64,000 nucleotides of DNA, from positions 83,624,417 to 83,688,416 of the forward strand of contig NC_092803.1 in assembly GCF_040954645.1 (NCBI RefSeq), written 5' to 3'. Of the stretch, positions 49,481 through 61,579 are shown piece after piece. The DNA is from Diabrotica undecimpunctata (Eukaryota; Arthropoda; Insecta; Coleoptera; Chrysomelidae). The notes under the pieces are model-generated. The model saw only the letters and a list, made by a program, of their open reading frames with translations, was not told the DNA's origin and ran no database searches. Each line of letters begins with the position of its first letter. Positions within the stretch are counted from its first letter, which is position 1. The translations under genes and the position numbers were made by a program.

Positions 49481-51644
49481 TAATTTGGTGTATATGTAAT
49501 TTTGGTATACGTAATTACTATCAGACTCATTTATCGATGAGAGGATATGTTTATCTTACTATTTTCACCCCATAGCTAAACGCAATTTTTATTTTTAGCT
49601 CCAGATACTAAGAAGAGGCATTAATGACTCTTTATTTGTGGAAGACCCATCAATAATGTTATGCATACACCGAAGAGGATGAGATGATAAAATGTTATCT
49701 ATTTTCACTAATTCTATAAAATTACATCACTCTCGAATTTCATTGAATCTTTTTAATGTAATCAAAATAAATGTATATTTGTATCGCACAATTGTATCAA
49801 CCTTTCCCAAATTCCTGTCAGTAGGTGAGCAAAAGAACGATGAGACATTATCGACTTAAAAATTTGTATCTTGGCGACTGCTTCAAAATCATCATGTTTT
49901 GGATTTACTATCACGAGAGCATAATAACTATAAGATCATATAGACTGAACAATTTAGATCTTGGGAATTGATAAAAATCAACTAATAAAAAAAATTTATG
50001 GTGACATTTCTATAGGGATTAGGACTGAGGAAGAGAATCAGTTTTGTGGATTTATTATCAGGATAGCAGAACAATGAGCAGATGTAGCAGTTAAAAATTT
50101 CGATCTTGTGAGTTGCTAAAAATCTGCCAATATTTCGAATTTAGTATCAGCAGAGCAAGGGATCTATTGGTCGAAAAAAAACTTTTGGATCCTGGGAAGT
50201 GCTTAAAGATAGTCAAATTTTTGGGTTCGATTAACAGAATAGAAGAAAATATTTTTCCATTAATTAGTAATTGGAATAGGAATAATTAAACTCTAAATTA
50301 ATAATATACATTTATTTCAAATATACAAAGTTTATTTTTCATATCACAGTATTAATTGGCACAAAAGTTTACTATTAACAAGTGCATTTGTTTTTTTTTT
50401 ACTGTCACAATCCCATAATTTTTTGAGCATTGGCTAATCAGTATCGATGATTTTCATTCCCTCTCGTAACGGAAATTCGAAAAGGTCATTGTTTTAAATA
50501 TAGCCATGGATGTATTGACACAAAGCAAACAGTAACCCCGTCATATTATCGAAGCCTGAAATTGGGATGAAAAAAAAATCAGTAGAAAATTAAAAGAATA
50601 CCCAATAGCACCAAATGCATGCAAAAGAATAAGCTGTTCTTATTTTCATAAAACTATCACCAAAATTAAAAAAATACGTTTATGACACCATTTGACAATA
50701 GTAATCACTCAACACTAAAAGACACGAACTTGCTACAACGCATAACTATGCACTGTTTTGTTATTGTCTTCCTAATAAATCGCCCGCCCTTCATTTCTCA
50801 TGGTTCCAATCTATTTCATTTTGTTTATTTTGCTGATCTGTAATTCTCTCTTGTTCTGTTGGACCTGTTACGATTTTCCTTACGTCGTACAGGTATATAA
50901 TAAAGAATATAAATGCATACAAATATAAAAACATTATATGAAGAATTTAAATAACGCAGTGATATGGCCTTAAATAACAGGTTGTTCCTAGTTCTTTTGC
51001 ACTCAAAAACAAAATATTCAGTGTTGCCTAATATTTTAAGGCATAGAAGAAATCTTCACACCACTGTTTCTGTATACAAAAATTTACTTTAAATGTATCT
51101 GTTTTTTATAAATATCTTAAATATAAAAAGCATAAGCAAAAATAACCATGTGCCATTTTAAAGTCAACCAATAATCAGTATAATTTTAAATTCCAAACTT
51201 ACAAACTAACACATTCCTTAAAAGTTCATAAATTATTGAAGGTATGTTTGCCATTAATAAACGACTTTTTTCTTTTGATGTCCACCTTTGATAGTTTTTC
51301 TCTTCTTTTTCTTCTGTATGTCTTGCTTATATTATTTAGATTCTTTTCAAAAAATTCAACATCAACCTATCTTTGAGATCGCCTTCTCGGGTAAAAAAAT
51401 CCTAACAACGCATCAGAAAAAAATCTCACGCCATTTTCATAAAAATTCATAATTTTATTTCAAAAAAAATCATAATTAGGATTGGCGATGAAATAAAACT
51501 TTTGTCGGTTGGTATTATAGATGGGTTAATATAACATAACCTAGTTTGTTGTTTATACGTTTCCACTTTTTTTAAACACAAACTTAAACAAAATAAGATA
51601 ATCTAAACCACTAAGTCATCTTCGTTACTTTTGTAATACGTATA
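49481..51644. other. Intron, non-coding, with a diverged minisatellite
   Basis: No coding region recognised. The minisatellite at 49,850-50,245 is listed separately. The rest is AT-rich with poly-A and poly-T runs. Confidence 0.5.
49850..50245. repeat. Diverged minisatellite, ~90-140 bp spacing, four copies
   Basis: The phrase aaaattt.gatcttgg.gaattgctaaaaatc recurs near 49,857, 49,950, 50,090 and 50,188. It is usually followed by a tttttggatttattatca..agagca block. The copies are old and differ by indels. Confidence 0.6.
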
Positions 51645-51970
51645 TACAGGGTAGTTATTTGTCAAAAATGTAATAAAACCCATAAACCAGATCATTCAAA
51701 GTTAAACTAAACCTCATTTGCATATGTGTGGTCTATTTTACACATCTTCCAAAAGTTACGAAGCATAATAGAAATTCCTCCAAATGAGCTACCATAAGAA
51801 ACTAATTACTTTAGACCCGACTTTATTGGTGAAGAAGCTACCGTTAATATTGGATTTTGGTAGAGAGTTATAAGGGTTCGATTCCCACTAGAAAATCAAA
51901 AAGTGTTTCCAGTCCGTCATTTCGAAGGCCCTGAAAAGCCACTAAGTCGTAATCAGATCCTCTATACTTA

Positions 51971-52228
51971 CTAGTTCGGAATCGAACCATATCGGTTCCA
52001 TATATGTATATATACCACTGTACCTGCTTCTCTTAATCGTTGATGAAGAGCCGTAAATGTTGAGTGAGACGAAATGGGATGCTTACGATTGGGAAATTTT
52101 TCACCATCTCCATGTTGTGCTTCTCGAGCGTTACACCTCATTTCGCCATAAACTAAATGCATATCAGGGTATTGCTCATTAGTAAAAACCATTTTTGTTG
52201 AATTGAAATTGTTTTGTATGAATGCCAC
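51971..52228 (-). pseudogene. Helix-turn-helix (DUF4817-type) N-terminus of a Tc1/mariner-superfamily transposase
   Basis: An 85-codon minus-strand frame: MVFTNEQYPDMHLVYGEMRC, then NAREAQ, KFPNRKHPISSHSTF and ALHQRLREAGT. This Y.DMH..YGE..NA..A.......PNR..P....F....RLRE.G pattern is the N-terminal DNA-binding domain of insect transposases. No catalytic domain follows. A non-autonomous deletion product is likely, and a cagggtagttattt motif near 51,652 could be one terminus. ATG candidates lie at 52,226 and 52,190. Confidence 0.75.
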
Positions 52229-52399
52229 AAAGAAAAAAAACTAAAAGATAAACTTCGAGAACTAACAATTTGACAAAGCAAAAGGTAGGTTATACTTTTA
52301 TTGACAGTTCAAAGCCAACTAGTGCAAAAAATATTAATTTAACTTTCATGACGAAAAAACGAAAAATTATAAAATCGATTTTCTAGAAGTGTGTGTGTA

Positions 52400-52961
52400 T
52401 TCTACTGACTTTAAAGTAAGAGTACCTTTTAGTACTAGAATACCTGAAAATTTCTTAATCTAGTATCACGAATGCTTAGAAGTTAAAGACAAAAAAGTTA
52501 TGGATTAAAATAACCGTTGACCTACACAAAACAGACACCTATGACCGGTACTAGAAATTCGCAATTGATGAAATCGATTTAACTGTGGAGGAAAAATATT
52601 CGTACCAGTTGTCGTTTTTCTAAAATTAAGCGTTCTAGAGGCATTTAAAAAACTAATTAAAAGGCGCAATATTCAAAGAACTCTAGCTTCCTTAGGAAGC
52701 ATTTTCGGACTAGGTGAATTGGGAACTGCTTTCGCTCAAAATTGGGTATGGCACATTAAGAAAAATGAATACTGTATGTTTTAATATTAACAATTTAGAT
52801 TATTAAAACAATTTTAACGTTTTTTAATGTTGTATAATTTTATTTTAACACAGATAGTTGTTACAGAAATCATACATAGTCTCAGCTGTACACTAAGACC
52901 GTTGTCAACTAAAAAATTTTTAAACTGGTGCGGTCTATCTGACAACCTGCGGAGAATTTGT
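52400..52961. other. Intron; no supported gene
   Basis: Near 52,640-52,770 a short frame reads TLASLGSIFGLGELGTAFAQ, which looks coding-like but matches no family I know. Otherwise AT-rich. Confidence 0.35.
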
Positions 52962-53100
52962 CTAGTTATATCTAATTTGTACGGTATTTAGTCTAAGACT
53001 AATCACAATTGACTTTTTCATATACATACGTACGGAAGAAATATTCGATGACTTCTTTTTCTTCTTCGCGCGACTAGGATTACTCCTGTTTGTCTGCCTC

Positions 53101-53367
53101 TTATTCTGTTTCAGTCGTTGTTGACTGTACATTATCTTTCCACCTTTTTGGCGGCCTTCCAACGGGTCTTCTGCTATACGGCTTGTTGTTTTTACAGATG
53201 TTCGCTAATCTATCTGGTCCCATTCGGTTTACATGTTCGTTCCAGTTTTTTTTTTTTCTTGTTTTTATACCCCTGCTAATATTTTGAATTTTGCATTGTT
53301 CGCGTATACTTCGGTATCTTTTGCTTTTTAATGTTTTGAACGTCATTTTTTTACATAATTTGCACAA
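53101..53367 (-). pseudogene. LINE 3' tail
   Basis: An 88-codon minus-strand frame reads SIREQCKIQNISRGI, then NWNEHVNRMGPDRLANI and SRRPVGRPPKRWKDNV. This is the GH.NRM....GRP..RW.D pattern of RTE-like polyprotein ends, here with WNEHV for WxGHV. A 3' UTR with an AAGAAGAAAAAG run follows (53,060-53,045). Upstream sequence is missing. Confidence 0.7.
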
Positions 53368-54266
53368 AAAAATGTTGAAAAGATACTTATATAGTCAAAC
53401 TTTACACTGCCAATATCAATTAGTGAGAAAATTAGTGGTGACCAAACTATAGACATGTTTTATTTATAAGTAATTTTACAGCCTACCCTAATTATGATTT
53501 TTTCTGTCGCTTATAAAGGAATAAGCAGATAATTAGAAATAATTTTCACACTGGAAAATATTTCTTGTTTACGATGAAAATATAGTTTTCTAAAATCATT
53601 TCAATAAATCAACCACCATAATCATTCTCTTCGTCTTTATCCCTAAGAGAGTTCAGCTTCCCTAATTACATTTCTCCATAAGTTTATATCTTGGGTCACG
53701 CCAAGATCAATCCCCTTCACCGATATGTTCTGCTAGAAGTCTCTCTCAACGTCTTCTTAGTCTTTCTCCCCCTCTCCTACATACATTGGTATAATCTCTA
53801 GATAGATAAATATCAGAAACGAAGAATGTATAACAATATAGCCTAAAAAGTCAAAATGCAAGAAATTGTAGAGGTTGAACATTCCACTGTAGACAGAGAA
53901 CATATTGTAGAATTACAAAGTTGCGATTATAGGATAATATACAGAGAATAAACAAATGTAGAATAGATAAACAATTTATATACTACACACCCCAAAAATG
54001 AACAGTCGTGAAAATATAAGAGATGGCAGCATATGAGGGAACATAGTTAGTTAATGACTTGGATTTTGACCTGCGGGAGGTTTTACTACACTCTAAAACT
54101 AATTAGAACCTTCAACGGCATTAAAGTCTCATCAATTATGTATATTACGTAATTATGTATATTATGTAATTAAATGATTGTATGTAATTAAGTGATTATA
54201 AATCATCCATATTAGTGTTTAAAAAAAAACAATAATGCAACCAAAAAAATCCTGAAAACTACTTAC
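53368..54266. other. Intron; no supported gene
   Basis: AT-rich. A ttatgtatattacgtaatta duplication at about 54,136-54,175 is the only repeat noted. Confidence 0.5.
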
Positions 54267-54385
54267 GTTTCAACATATTGCCCATACTGCTTATACTTCT
54301 GGTACAATGACGACAGCTTCACTGAGACGATGATAGTTGGTATGAAAAGCAACAAACTGGCGAATAACGACACCCAAAAACCGTT
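54267..54385 (-). CDS. Prominin-like gene, exon encoding the last membrane helix
   Basis: Minus-strand exon of 119 nt, acceptor TGAAATTCCAG| (54,386-54,387) and donor |GTAAGT (54,266-54,261). It starts in phase 0 and ends two bases into a Thr codon completed by the 44,317-44,370 exon. It encodes NGFWVSLFASLLLFIPTIIV, then SVKLSSLYQKYKQYGQYVE. A single hydrophobic helix of about 20 residues with an internal Pro, followed at once by a basic Tyr-rich stretch, matches the fifth transmembrane helix of prominins (N.xW..slg..lLf.Pxii..vkL..fY). Prominins organise plasma-membrane protrusions, including photoreceptor membranes in flies. Other multi-pass proteins are possible. Exons for the large extracellular loops should lie above 54,385, but I did not find them. 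Confidence 0.7.
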
Positions 54386-55564
54386 CTGGAATTTCAAAAA
54401 TAAATTAAAAAGGCAAATGTATACAATAATAAAATGTTCTAGGTATTGATAAAATATACATGTATCTTCAGTTGTGTGATTAATTCTTTTTTAATGCTGC
54501 CGTTCTTAAATGTACACCAAATAACAAATATACAACGATATCCCTCATACTTTCACACTACTTTTAAACTTGTTATCAGATTAAGACATATTAAAATTAC
54601 ACAACGTACATTAGTATTTCGTCTTAATATTAAGAATATAAATGGGCCATAGTGGCGGAAGAACTAAAATATATTTGCTCAAACTGTCCAAAGCTTCGTA
54701 CAAGAAAAAAAGTTAGGATATCAAAGCAACTAATAAATTACAAACAAAGAAATATACCGTTTATTTTTATTCCCAAAAAAAAAATAAAAATAAAATAGAA
54801 AAAAACTTAAAACTTGGACAACGTAGGAAAAGGTATATTACATAGAATTATTACAAATTACTAGATGAACTTCGAAAATTATAAAAAAAAGGTTAGTAGA
54901 GAAATTAATTTCTAACTTGCATCCGAGATCTGAGCTAGAAATAGACTATGCTCCTTATCGTTATGTTCAAAAAGATAAAGGACGAAATTGTAATAACAAG
55001 AAACACGTTATTAGGCTAGTTAAGGTATAAAACATTTACTTTGATCATATTATGTTAAAGCCTGATTTATATAACATCGGTAAACTCAATAAACCAACAT
55101 TAAAATCTTTAAAGTTGAAATTTTAACACAAAATGGTCGTGCAATCTTACGATAACATCCTTACCAGTTAGACTTAAACCCAATTAAGTTTTTATATTAT
55201 AATATAAATAGAAATACTTTTTACAAAGGATATTATTGTATTGTATTCAAAATTGTATATTGTATTCAAAAATACGACTTTCAAAATATAACAAGACAAA
55301 TTATATCTAGTACAAATACTAGAATATGACGAATGAAAACAAACGTTAAAAATAAATATGAACATAACGTGTTTACCTGCAGAAGAAAATGGTATACAAT
55401 AAAACTACAGAGATATCAAATGAACTAAATAGAAATAACAAATAATACTGGAGAACAAAACAATTTTGTTGTTTTTTTTATTTAGAATTACCGCATCAAC
55501 CATTAAAGGTTATTAGCGGGTTTTACAGATAGTTGGATCCAACCACATATCTACAACCAAATCC
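54386..55564. other. Probably intron; no supported gene
   Basis: AT-rich with A-runs. I looked for an upstream prominin-like exon on the minus strand and found no splice-bounded frame I would defend. Confidence 0.45.
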
Positions 55565-57076
55565 ATTATAAATAAGTCTACTCTACCTCCAGACCTCAAA
55601 AAATCTCTTATACCCAGAGAAAAATCATCCCGAATTCCAAAGATATACGACCTTCCAAAAATCCATAAGCCCAATGTTCCCCTAAGACCCATCGTCAGTG
55701 CATACAACTGTCCCACTCAGAAATTGGCAAAACATCTCGCTTCATCCTTACAACCATTAGCCGAAAACGCCTCGTCCTTTGTCAAAAACTCTTTTCATTT
55801 CATTGATCTTCTGAAAAACTTTTCTATTTCACCCTCAGACATACTAGTCAGTTTTGACATTGTTTCTTTATTCACCAACATTCCCATCGATGAAACCATT
55901 TCCATCTTGGACTTTAAACATCAAATTCCCCAAGACACATTATCTCTTATAAAACACTGCATGTCTAATACATATTTCACGTTCCAAAATCATTTCTATC
56001 GTCAAATCAAAGGTGCCCCAATGGGATCGCCCCTCTCTCCCGTAATAGCAGATATCTACATGGAACATTTCGAAACAATAGCCTTGTCCTCGTCAAATCT
56101 CAAACCCACCTGCTGGTTACGGTACGTTGATGACACCTTTGTCATTTGGCCCCATGGTAAAGACACATTAGATCTCTTCCTCTCCCACCTGAATGGAATA
56201 CATCCCAGCATTCAATTCACGATGTAAGTTGAGTCTGAAGCGTCTTTGCCATTCCTTGATGTTCTTATTCAGAAAAATCCACCTCACAGTTTTTCCTATT
56301 CCGTGTACCGGAAACCCACTCATACAAACCGCTATCTCAATGCCCAGTCACATCATCACTCCGCCCAACTTAATTCAGTCATCAACACTCTTATTTCCCG
56401 TTCCATAAGACTTAGCGACAACAATCACAGGTCATCCGAAATCAATTCAATAAGACAAACACTCCTACAAAACGGCTACCACAAAACCCAAATCAATAGA
56501 AGCATTCAAAAACTTCTAAACCCCATTCCATCCAAAAAAGAAACCTTGCCGCCGGATCAACCCAAAATCTTTCTACCTTTCATTAAAGGTGTCACTGACA
56601 AGATCAGTAGAACTCTTATCCCTCTTAATATCAAAACCATCTTCACCACTCACTCCAAATTGTCCAATCTCGTCAGATCCGTAAAAGACCAAATCCCCAA
56701 TGAAGACCATGGTGTCTACGAGATACCTTGTTCCAGTTGCCCACGTACATACGTAGGACAGACAAACCGACGAATCCATAACCGTATTTACGAACATTCT
56801 CTATCAGTCAAACATTTCGATACCACTTCAGCCCTAGCCCAACATCACATTCAGACAGGCCACAAAATAGATTTCGAAAAAGCAAAAACCATCGCTCCGA
56901 TCCGCTCATTAAAAGCGAGAATCATTCGTGAAGCTATTGAAATCGAAAAACGGCCTAACAGCTTGAACACGCGCGATGACGCGAAACGATTGCCGGCAAC
57001 ATGGCGACCCCTGCTTCAGCGACCTCCCGCCCACACTGCTCAGGCCAGCGAGTATAAAAGCAGCCACACAGGGTAA
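55565..57076 (+). pseudogene. Penelope-like element: reverse transcriptase and GIY-YIG endonuclease, one in-frame stop
   Basis: One frame runs from about 55,565 to the TAG at 57,074-57,076 with a single TAA at 56,225-56,227. Visible in order: KIYDLPKIHKPNVPLRPIVS; ILVSFDIVSLFTNIPIDETI with the first catalytic Asp; KGAPMGSPLSPVIADIYME; WLRYVDDTFVIW with an intact YVDD; and FLDVLI. The C-terminal GIY-YIG nuclease reads GVYEIPCSSCPRTYVGQTNR with the paired Cys insertion typical of these elements, then R..IYEHSLS. The N-terminus is missing. It is the best preserved retroelement reading frame in the window after the provirus. Confidence 0.92.
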
Positions 57077-57239
57077 GACCGGTTGTCACTCGACACTGAG
57101 GAGTAGGCAGATTGAGACCTCAGTGCCGAGAGACAGTTCTTGCAATATAGAACACGATACTGGTACGTCTCGAGTGAGGGTAGTAGGCATATTGAGACCC
57201 CGAACTCGAACCGAACCGTATCACTCTTGATAATGGCTC

Positions 57240-58292
57240 CTCTGTTTTCAAAACTTTCACAAAATTTATTATATAATCTTATCACTACAGCGGTTTCGGC
57301 AGAGTGTCTTTCTTAAGTGATCCATTTTTGGCATGCGTTTACACTTTATACACTATTGTATTATACACATTAATGTTTTTTATACCAAATTCTGTAGTGA
57401 CGTATCCTATAAATTTACTTTGAATGTCTTAAAGGATCAATAAAGATGACTATGACTATGACTATAGTCTTTAATGAAATAGGTTGAGGAAAGGAGAACT
57501 ATTTGTCTCAAGTTGGTCATTCCGAATTATAAACGTGTTTTTTAATTTGTTAATTTCCATAGATTCTAACAAAGATACCTTAAGGCCTTTATTTTGAATG
57601 TGAAGAATTTGAAATTCGTCATTAAAAGAATGATTATGATCGAGAAGGTGAGGTGCGTATGTAGAAACTGTTTTTCTATTATTGAAAGCCCTTTTATGTT
57701 CTGCTATTCGTTTATTAAAATTTCTACCAGTTTGACCGATGTAAGTTTTTGGGCAGTCACCACATTTAAGTTTGTATACACCACTGTGTAAGTGCTTTTT
57801 ATTTTGGCCCTTGTTGTTTTTAATATATTTACCAAAGTTGTGTTTTGTTCTGAAAGCTGGTGTTATTTCTTTCTTTTTTATGTGTTGGCTATTTTGTTGA
57901 TATTTTGCCTGTATTTAATCGACATTATTATAAGTCCTGCACTGTTATTTGTATATATTTGATTATTAAATTAAAGTAATCCTGGTTTATACAAATTTCA
58001 AGAAGATGTAAAATTTCAAATGTAAACATGATGTAAAAATGTAATGATTGGATTTGTAATATTTTGGTCTAAAAGATTTTTTACTAGAATACAAATTTCT
58101 GTAGGAGGAATACTAGGAAAAAGATTTGTTACGTCAAATGAAATTAATCTGGAGTTGTTAGGAAATTGAAAATGTTGTATTTTATTAACTAGCTCTATTG
58201 TATTTTTTTATGGTAAATTTAGGTGAAAATTTAGTGGGTTCTAAAATAATGTCTAACAGTTTTTTTGGAAGTTTATATGACGGAGCTGTTAT
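57240..58292 (-). pseudogene. Penelope-like element (second family), minus-strand copy with RT core deleted
   Basis: On the minus strand from 58,292: LPKKLLDIILEPTKFSPKFT-like segments, then a shifted frame with NLFPSIPPTEICILVKNLL (RT box with the first Asp region). A jump follows to ITPAFRTKHN and the GIY-YIG block YKLKCGDCPKTYIGQTGRNF, then KRIAEHKRAF (about 57,780-57,690). It ends in a 3' region (57,345-57,245) that is the inverted complement of 59,215-59,305. The YxDD part is deleted. Different family from 55,565-57,076. Confidence 0.8.
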
Positions 58293-58299
58293 AAAGGAT

Positions 58300-59310
58300 T
58301 GTAATGGGCAATTCTTTAAGCCCATTGCTATCAGATATTTTTATGGATTATCTAGAGATAAAGATTTCAAAGCAACCCATATTCAAACAGTTTTTATATT
58401 GGTGGAGACAGGTAGACGACGTACTGGTATGTTTCACAGGAACTAAAAGTCAACTCGACCAATTTTTATCGTATATTAATTCACTTTATAGTCATATTGA
58501 ATTTACAGTAGAAACAGAACAAAATCGATCCATACATTTTTTAGATTTAAAACTTATCAGACTTAAAAACAAACATGACTTCACCATATTTCATAAACCT
58601 ACCCAAACTGACACGATTATACACAATTCATCATCCCATCCCACACAATATAAACTGGCAGCCTATCATAGTATGTTACATAGATTAACAGAAATTCCGA
58701 CATATACAAATAACAGTGCAGGACTTACAATGTCGATTATATATACAGGCAAAATATCAACAAAAATAGCCAAAAACATAAAAAAGAAAGGAATAACACC
58801 AGCTTTCAGAACAAACAACAACTAAGGCAAATATATTAAAAACAACAAGAGCCAAAATAAAAAGCACTTACACAGTGGTATATACAAACTTAAATATGGC
58901 GACTGCCCAAAAACTTAGATCGGTCAAACTGGTAGAAATTTTAATAAACGAATAGCAGAAAATAAAAGGGCTTTCAATAATAGAAAAACAGATTCTACAT
59001 ACGCACTTCACCTTCTAGATCATAATCATTCTTTTAATGACGAATTTCAAATTCTTCACATTCAAAATAAAGGCCTTAAGCTATCTTTGTTAGAATCTAT
59101 GGAAATTAACAAATTAAAAAACACAGATATAATTCAGAATGACCAATTTGAGACAAACAGTTCTCCCCTCCTCAACCTATTTCATTGAAGACTATAAAGT
59201 ATAAACGCATGCCAAAAATAGATCACTTGAGAAAGGCACTCAGCCAAAACAGCTGTAATGATAAGATTCTATAAAAAATTTTGTGAAAGTTTTGAAAACA
59301 AAGTTTTCAG
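58300..59310 (+). pseudogene. Penelope-like element (second family), plus-strand copy
   Basis: A 174-codon frame (58,304-58,825) starts at MGNSLSPLLSDIFMDYLEI and has WWRQVDDVLVCFTG, the catalytic box with Tyr replaced by Gln (QVDD). IHFLDLKLI and KPTQTDTIIHN follow. Beyond the stop, a shifted reading gives IYKLKYGDCPKT, a TAG, then IGQTGRNFNKRIAENK, a broken GIY-YIG domain. The 3' end at about 59,310 mirrors that of the minus-strand copy. The two copies are head to head around 58,295. Confidence 0.85.
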
Positions 59311-59349
59311 TGTTTTATTGTTACATATATAACTATTAAATTTTATGTA

Positions 59350-60415
59350 ATAAACTTAGGTCCTTAAAGAATTTGATTGTATTTCATACATTACAGTTTA
59401 AAATATCTTTAAGTTTATTTACTTCTTCTGGTATGTTGTTGATGGCTCTTTCGTAGGAATAAAGAGGGCATTCAATCAAAATATGCTAGACAGTTATTGG
59501 ACATTCACAGTAGAAGCATTGAGGTGGCAGCTCTTTTGTTATGCGATGCTGGTGAGTTAACGCTGTATGTCCAATTCTTAATCGGTTTATAATCACCTGT
59601 TGCCTTCTGTTTTCTGGAAATTGCAGTTTAGTGCCAATCCTAGTTTTAACATTTTCAAGTTTAGAAGTAGTAGAATTCCACATTTGTTGCCAATTTTTTA
59701 CAAAATGCTATTTATATTGAGTTGGATATCACTGAATGGAATTGTTATCATTGTTTGAGTTTGCTCGTCAGTAACAGCTTTCTTTGCCAATTTATCCACT
59801 TTTTCATTTCCTGCGATACTTGAATGCGACGGTATCCAAAGAAATTTAACTTTTCCATGTTTGTTTTGTAGGTGGTAAAGTGCCAATTGTATTTGTTGCA
59901 GGATAGCATGTGCTGGATATATTTGCCTTAAGCTCTGAAGAACATTTAAAGAGTCAGTAATGAGAAGAAAGATAATTGAGCTTGCATGACTTACATACGT
60001 CTAATGCCTTTAAAATGGCGATTGCTTCTCCCGTAAAGATGCTGCAGAATTGAGTGATATATGAATTGCATATTCAGTATTTTCTAGTATAAAGGCCGCT
60101 GCATGTCCATTTTCAGTTCTTGATGCATCACTAAAAATCTTGTTATAGCCAGTGTATTCTGATATTTGTTCTTGATATAGCTTGTTAATCATTATAGGAT
60201 TTGTGGTACTCTTTGGAAAGGCCGTGAGGGATATGTCAATAGTGGGAGAATTAGTAGTCCAGGGAGGTATAGTTCGTTGTGTAGGATAAGAATGTGTCAG
60301 CTGCTCCAGGTCAAAACCATATCTCGTTAAACGTTCTTTAAGGGAAAAGAGGACTAGTTCGGTAAGCACCCAGAACAAGTCTTAAACATGTACTTTGTAT
60401 AATGTCTTGAATAAT
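59350..60415 (-). pseudogene. LINE with RNase H (I/R1/Jockey-group type), 3' part
   Basis: Minus-strand blocks: a thumb segment to KERLTRYGFDLEQLTHSYP and the RNase H start YNKIFSDASRTENGHAAAFI (60,378-60,010). Next is FLWIPSHSSIAGNEKVDKLA (59,886-59,698, containing the RNase H His and Asp). Then come RIGTKLQFPENRRQQVIINR and a CCHC-type end, QCFYCECPI..HILIECPLY (59,683-59,440). Stops and frameshifts separate the blocks. The catalytic reverse transcriptase is missing. Presence of a cellular-type RNase H after RT separates it from the RTE copies elsewhere. Confidence 0.85.
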
Positions 60416-61579
60416 TCAAGGTAACAAACCTATCCAAAAACCAATCCATAAAGGACGTGCAAAAATTGTATTGGACGATAGTACGAAAAGTATAATCCGA
60501 AGAAAAGTTCATGAATTTTATTTTAGGAACGAACTGCCCACGTTAAAGGCTATTCAACGAGAAGTTAATGCAGACGCAGATGAGACTTTAAATAAAATAT
60601 CCATGAGAGTATTACAAAGAACTTTACATGAAATGGACTTTCGGTATGTAAAGAGAAATCGGAAAAGTTTGTTGATCGAGAGAGACGAATTAGTGATATG
60701 GCGGAGAAAATATTTGCAAAAATTCGTGATTTTAGACGACTTGGTAAAAAAATTTATTATACGGACGAAACGTGGTTGAATGAGGGTCATACGAAATCCA
60801 AAGTATGGCAAGACTTGAATATTAAAAGTGCGCGACAGGCTTTCATTGAGGGACTTTCAACCGGCTTAAAAGCACCCTCGGGCAAAGGAAGACGTCTCAT
60901 TATAACGCACATTGGAAGTGATTCAGGTTTTTTACAAGATGGTTTAAATGTGTTTACCTCAATCAAAACGGGGCGATTATCATGAGGATATGAATTCGGA
61001 TGTGTTTGAAAAGTGGTTTTCGTCTATACTGACTCTTGTAGATCCTGGTTCGGTAATTATAATGGACAATGCATCTTATCACAGCCGTCGTATGGAAAAA
61101 ATACCGACTTCTGCATCTCGAAAGGCAGATATAATAGATTGGTTAAGAAGTAAAAATATAGATTTTGATGAATCCATGATAAAGGTTCAATTACCTGATA
61201 TAGTGCGCGAACATAAGAGTTCATACATCAGATTTGCGAGTTAGACGAAATGGCACGCGAGCATGGCATCACCGTATTAAGAACTCCTCCGTATCATTGT
61301 GAATTGAATTCCATCGAGCTAATATGGGCACAAATAAAAAATGAGGTAGCGCAAAAGAATACAACCTTTAAATTAAAAGATGTCAAATTATTATTAGACC
61401 AAGCCATACAAAATATAACCGCTTCCAACTGGCAGTCATGCATTAACCATACACAGAAAGAAGAAGATAAAATGTGGGACGTAGACACGCGTGTTGATGT
61501 TCTTATCGAGCCCATTATCATTACTCCAGGAGAAGACAGTAGTGATAGTAAATTAACAACAGGAAGTGATTCAGAATAA
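60411..61579 (+). pseudogene. IS630-like DDE transposase with three frameshifts
   Basis: Four collinear frames: SIIRRKVHEFYFRNELPTLK with KRNRKSLLIERDELVIWRRK (60,471-60,779); IYYTDETWLNEGHTKSKVWQ with the first catalytic Asp, then GRRLIITHIGSDSGF (60,698-60,985); MNSDVFEKWFSSIL and VIIMDNASYHSRR with the second Asp (60,948-61,244); and LRTPPYHCELNSIELIWAQI with Glu (61,250-61,579). All three catalytic acids are kept. Frame changes near 60,715, 60,970 and 61,243 inactivate it. The N-terminal helix-turn-helix domain is missing, and the end is an acidic Ser-rich tail. It starts where the LINE on the other strand ends. Confidence 0.9.

Noticed and set aside
51874..51890. B-box-like ggttcgattccc suggesting a tRNA or SINE
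   Set aside because: No A box at the right distance and no cloverleaf. Probably chance, or the end of an eroded element.
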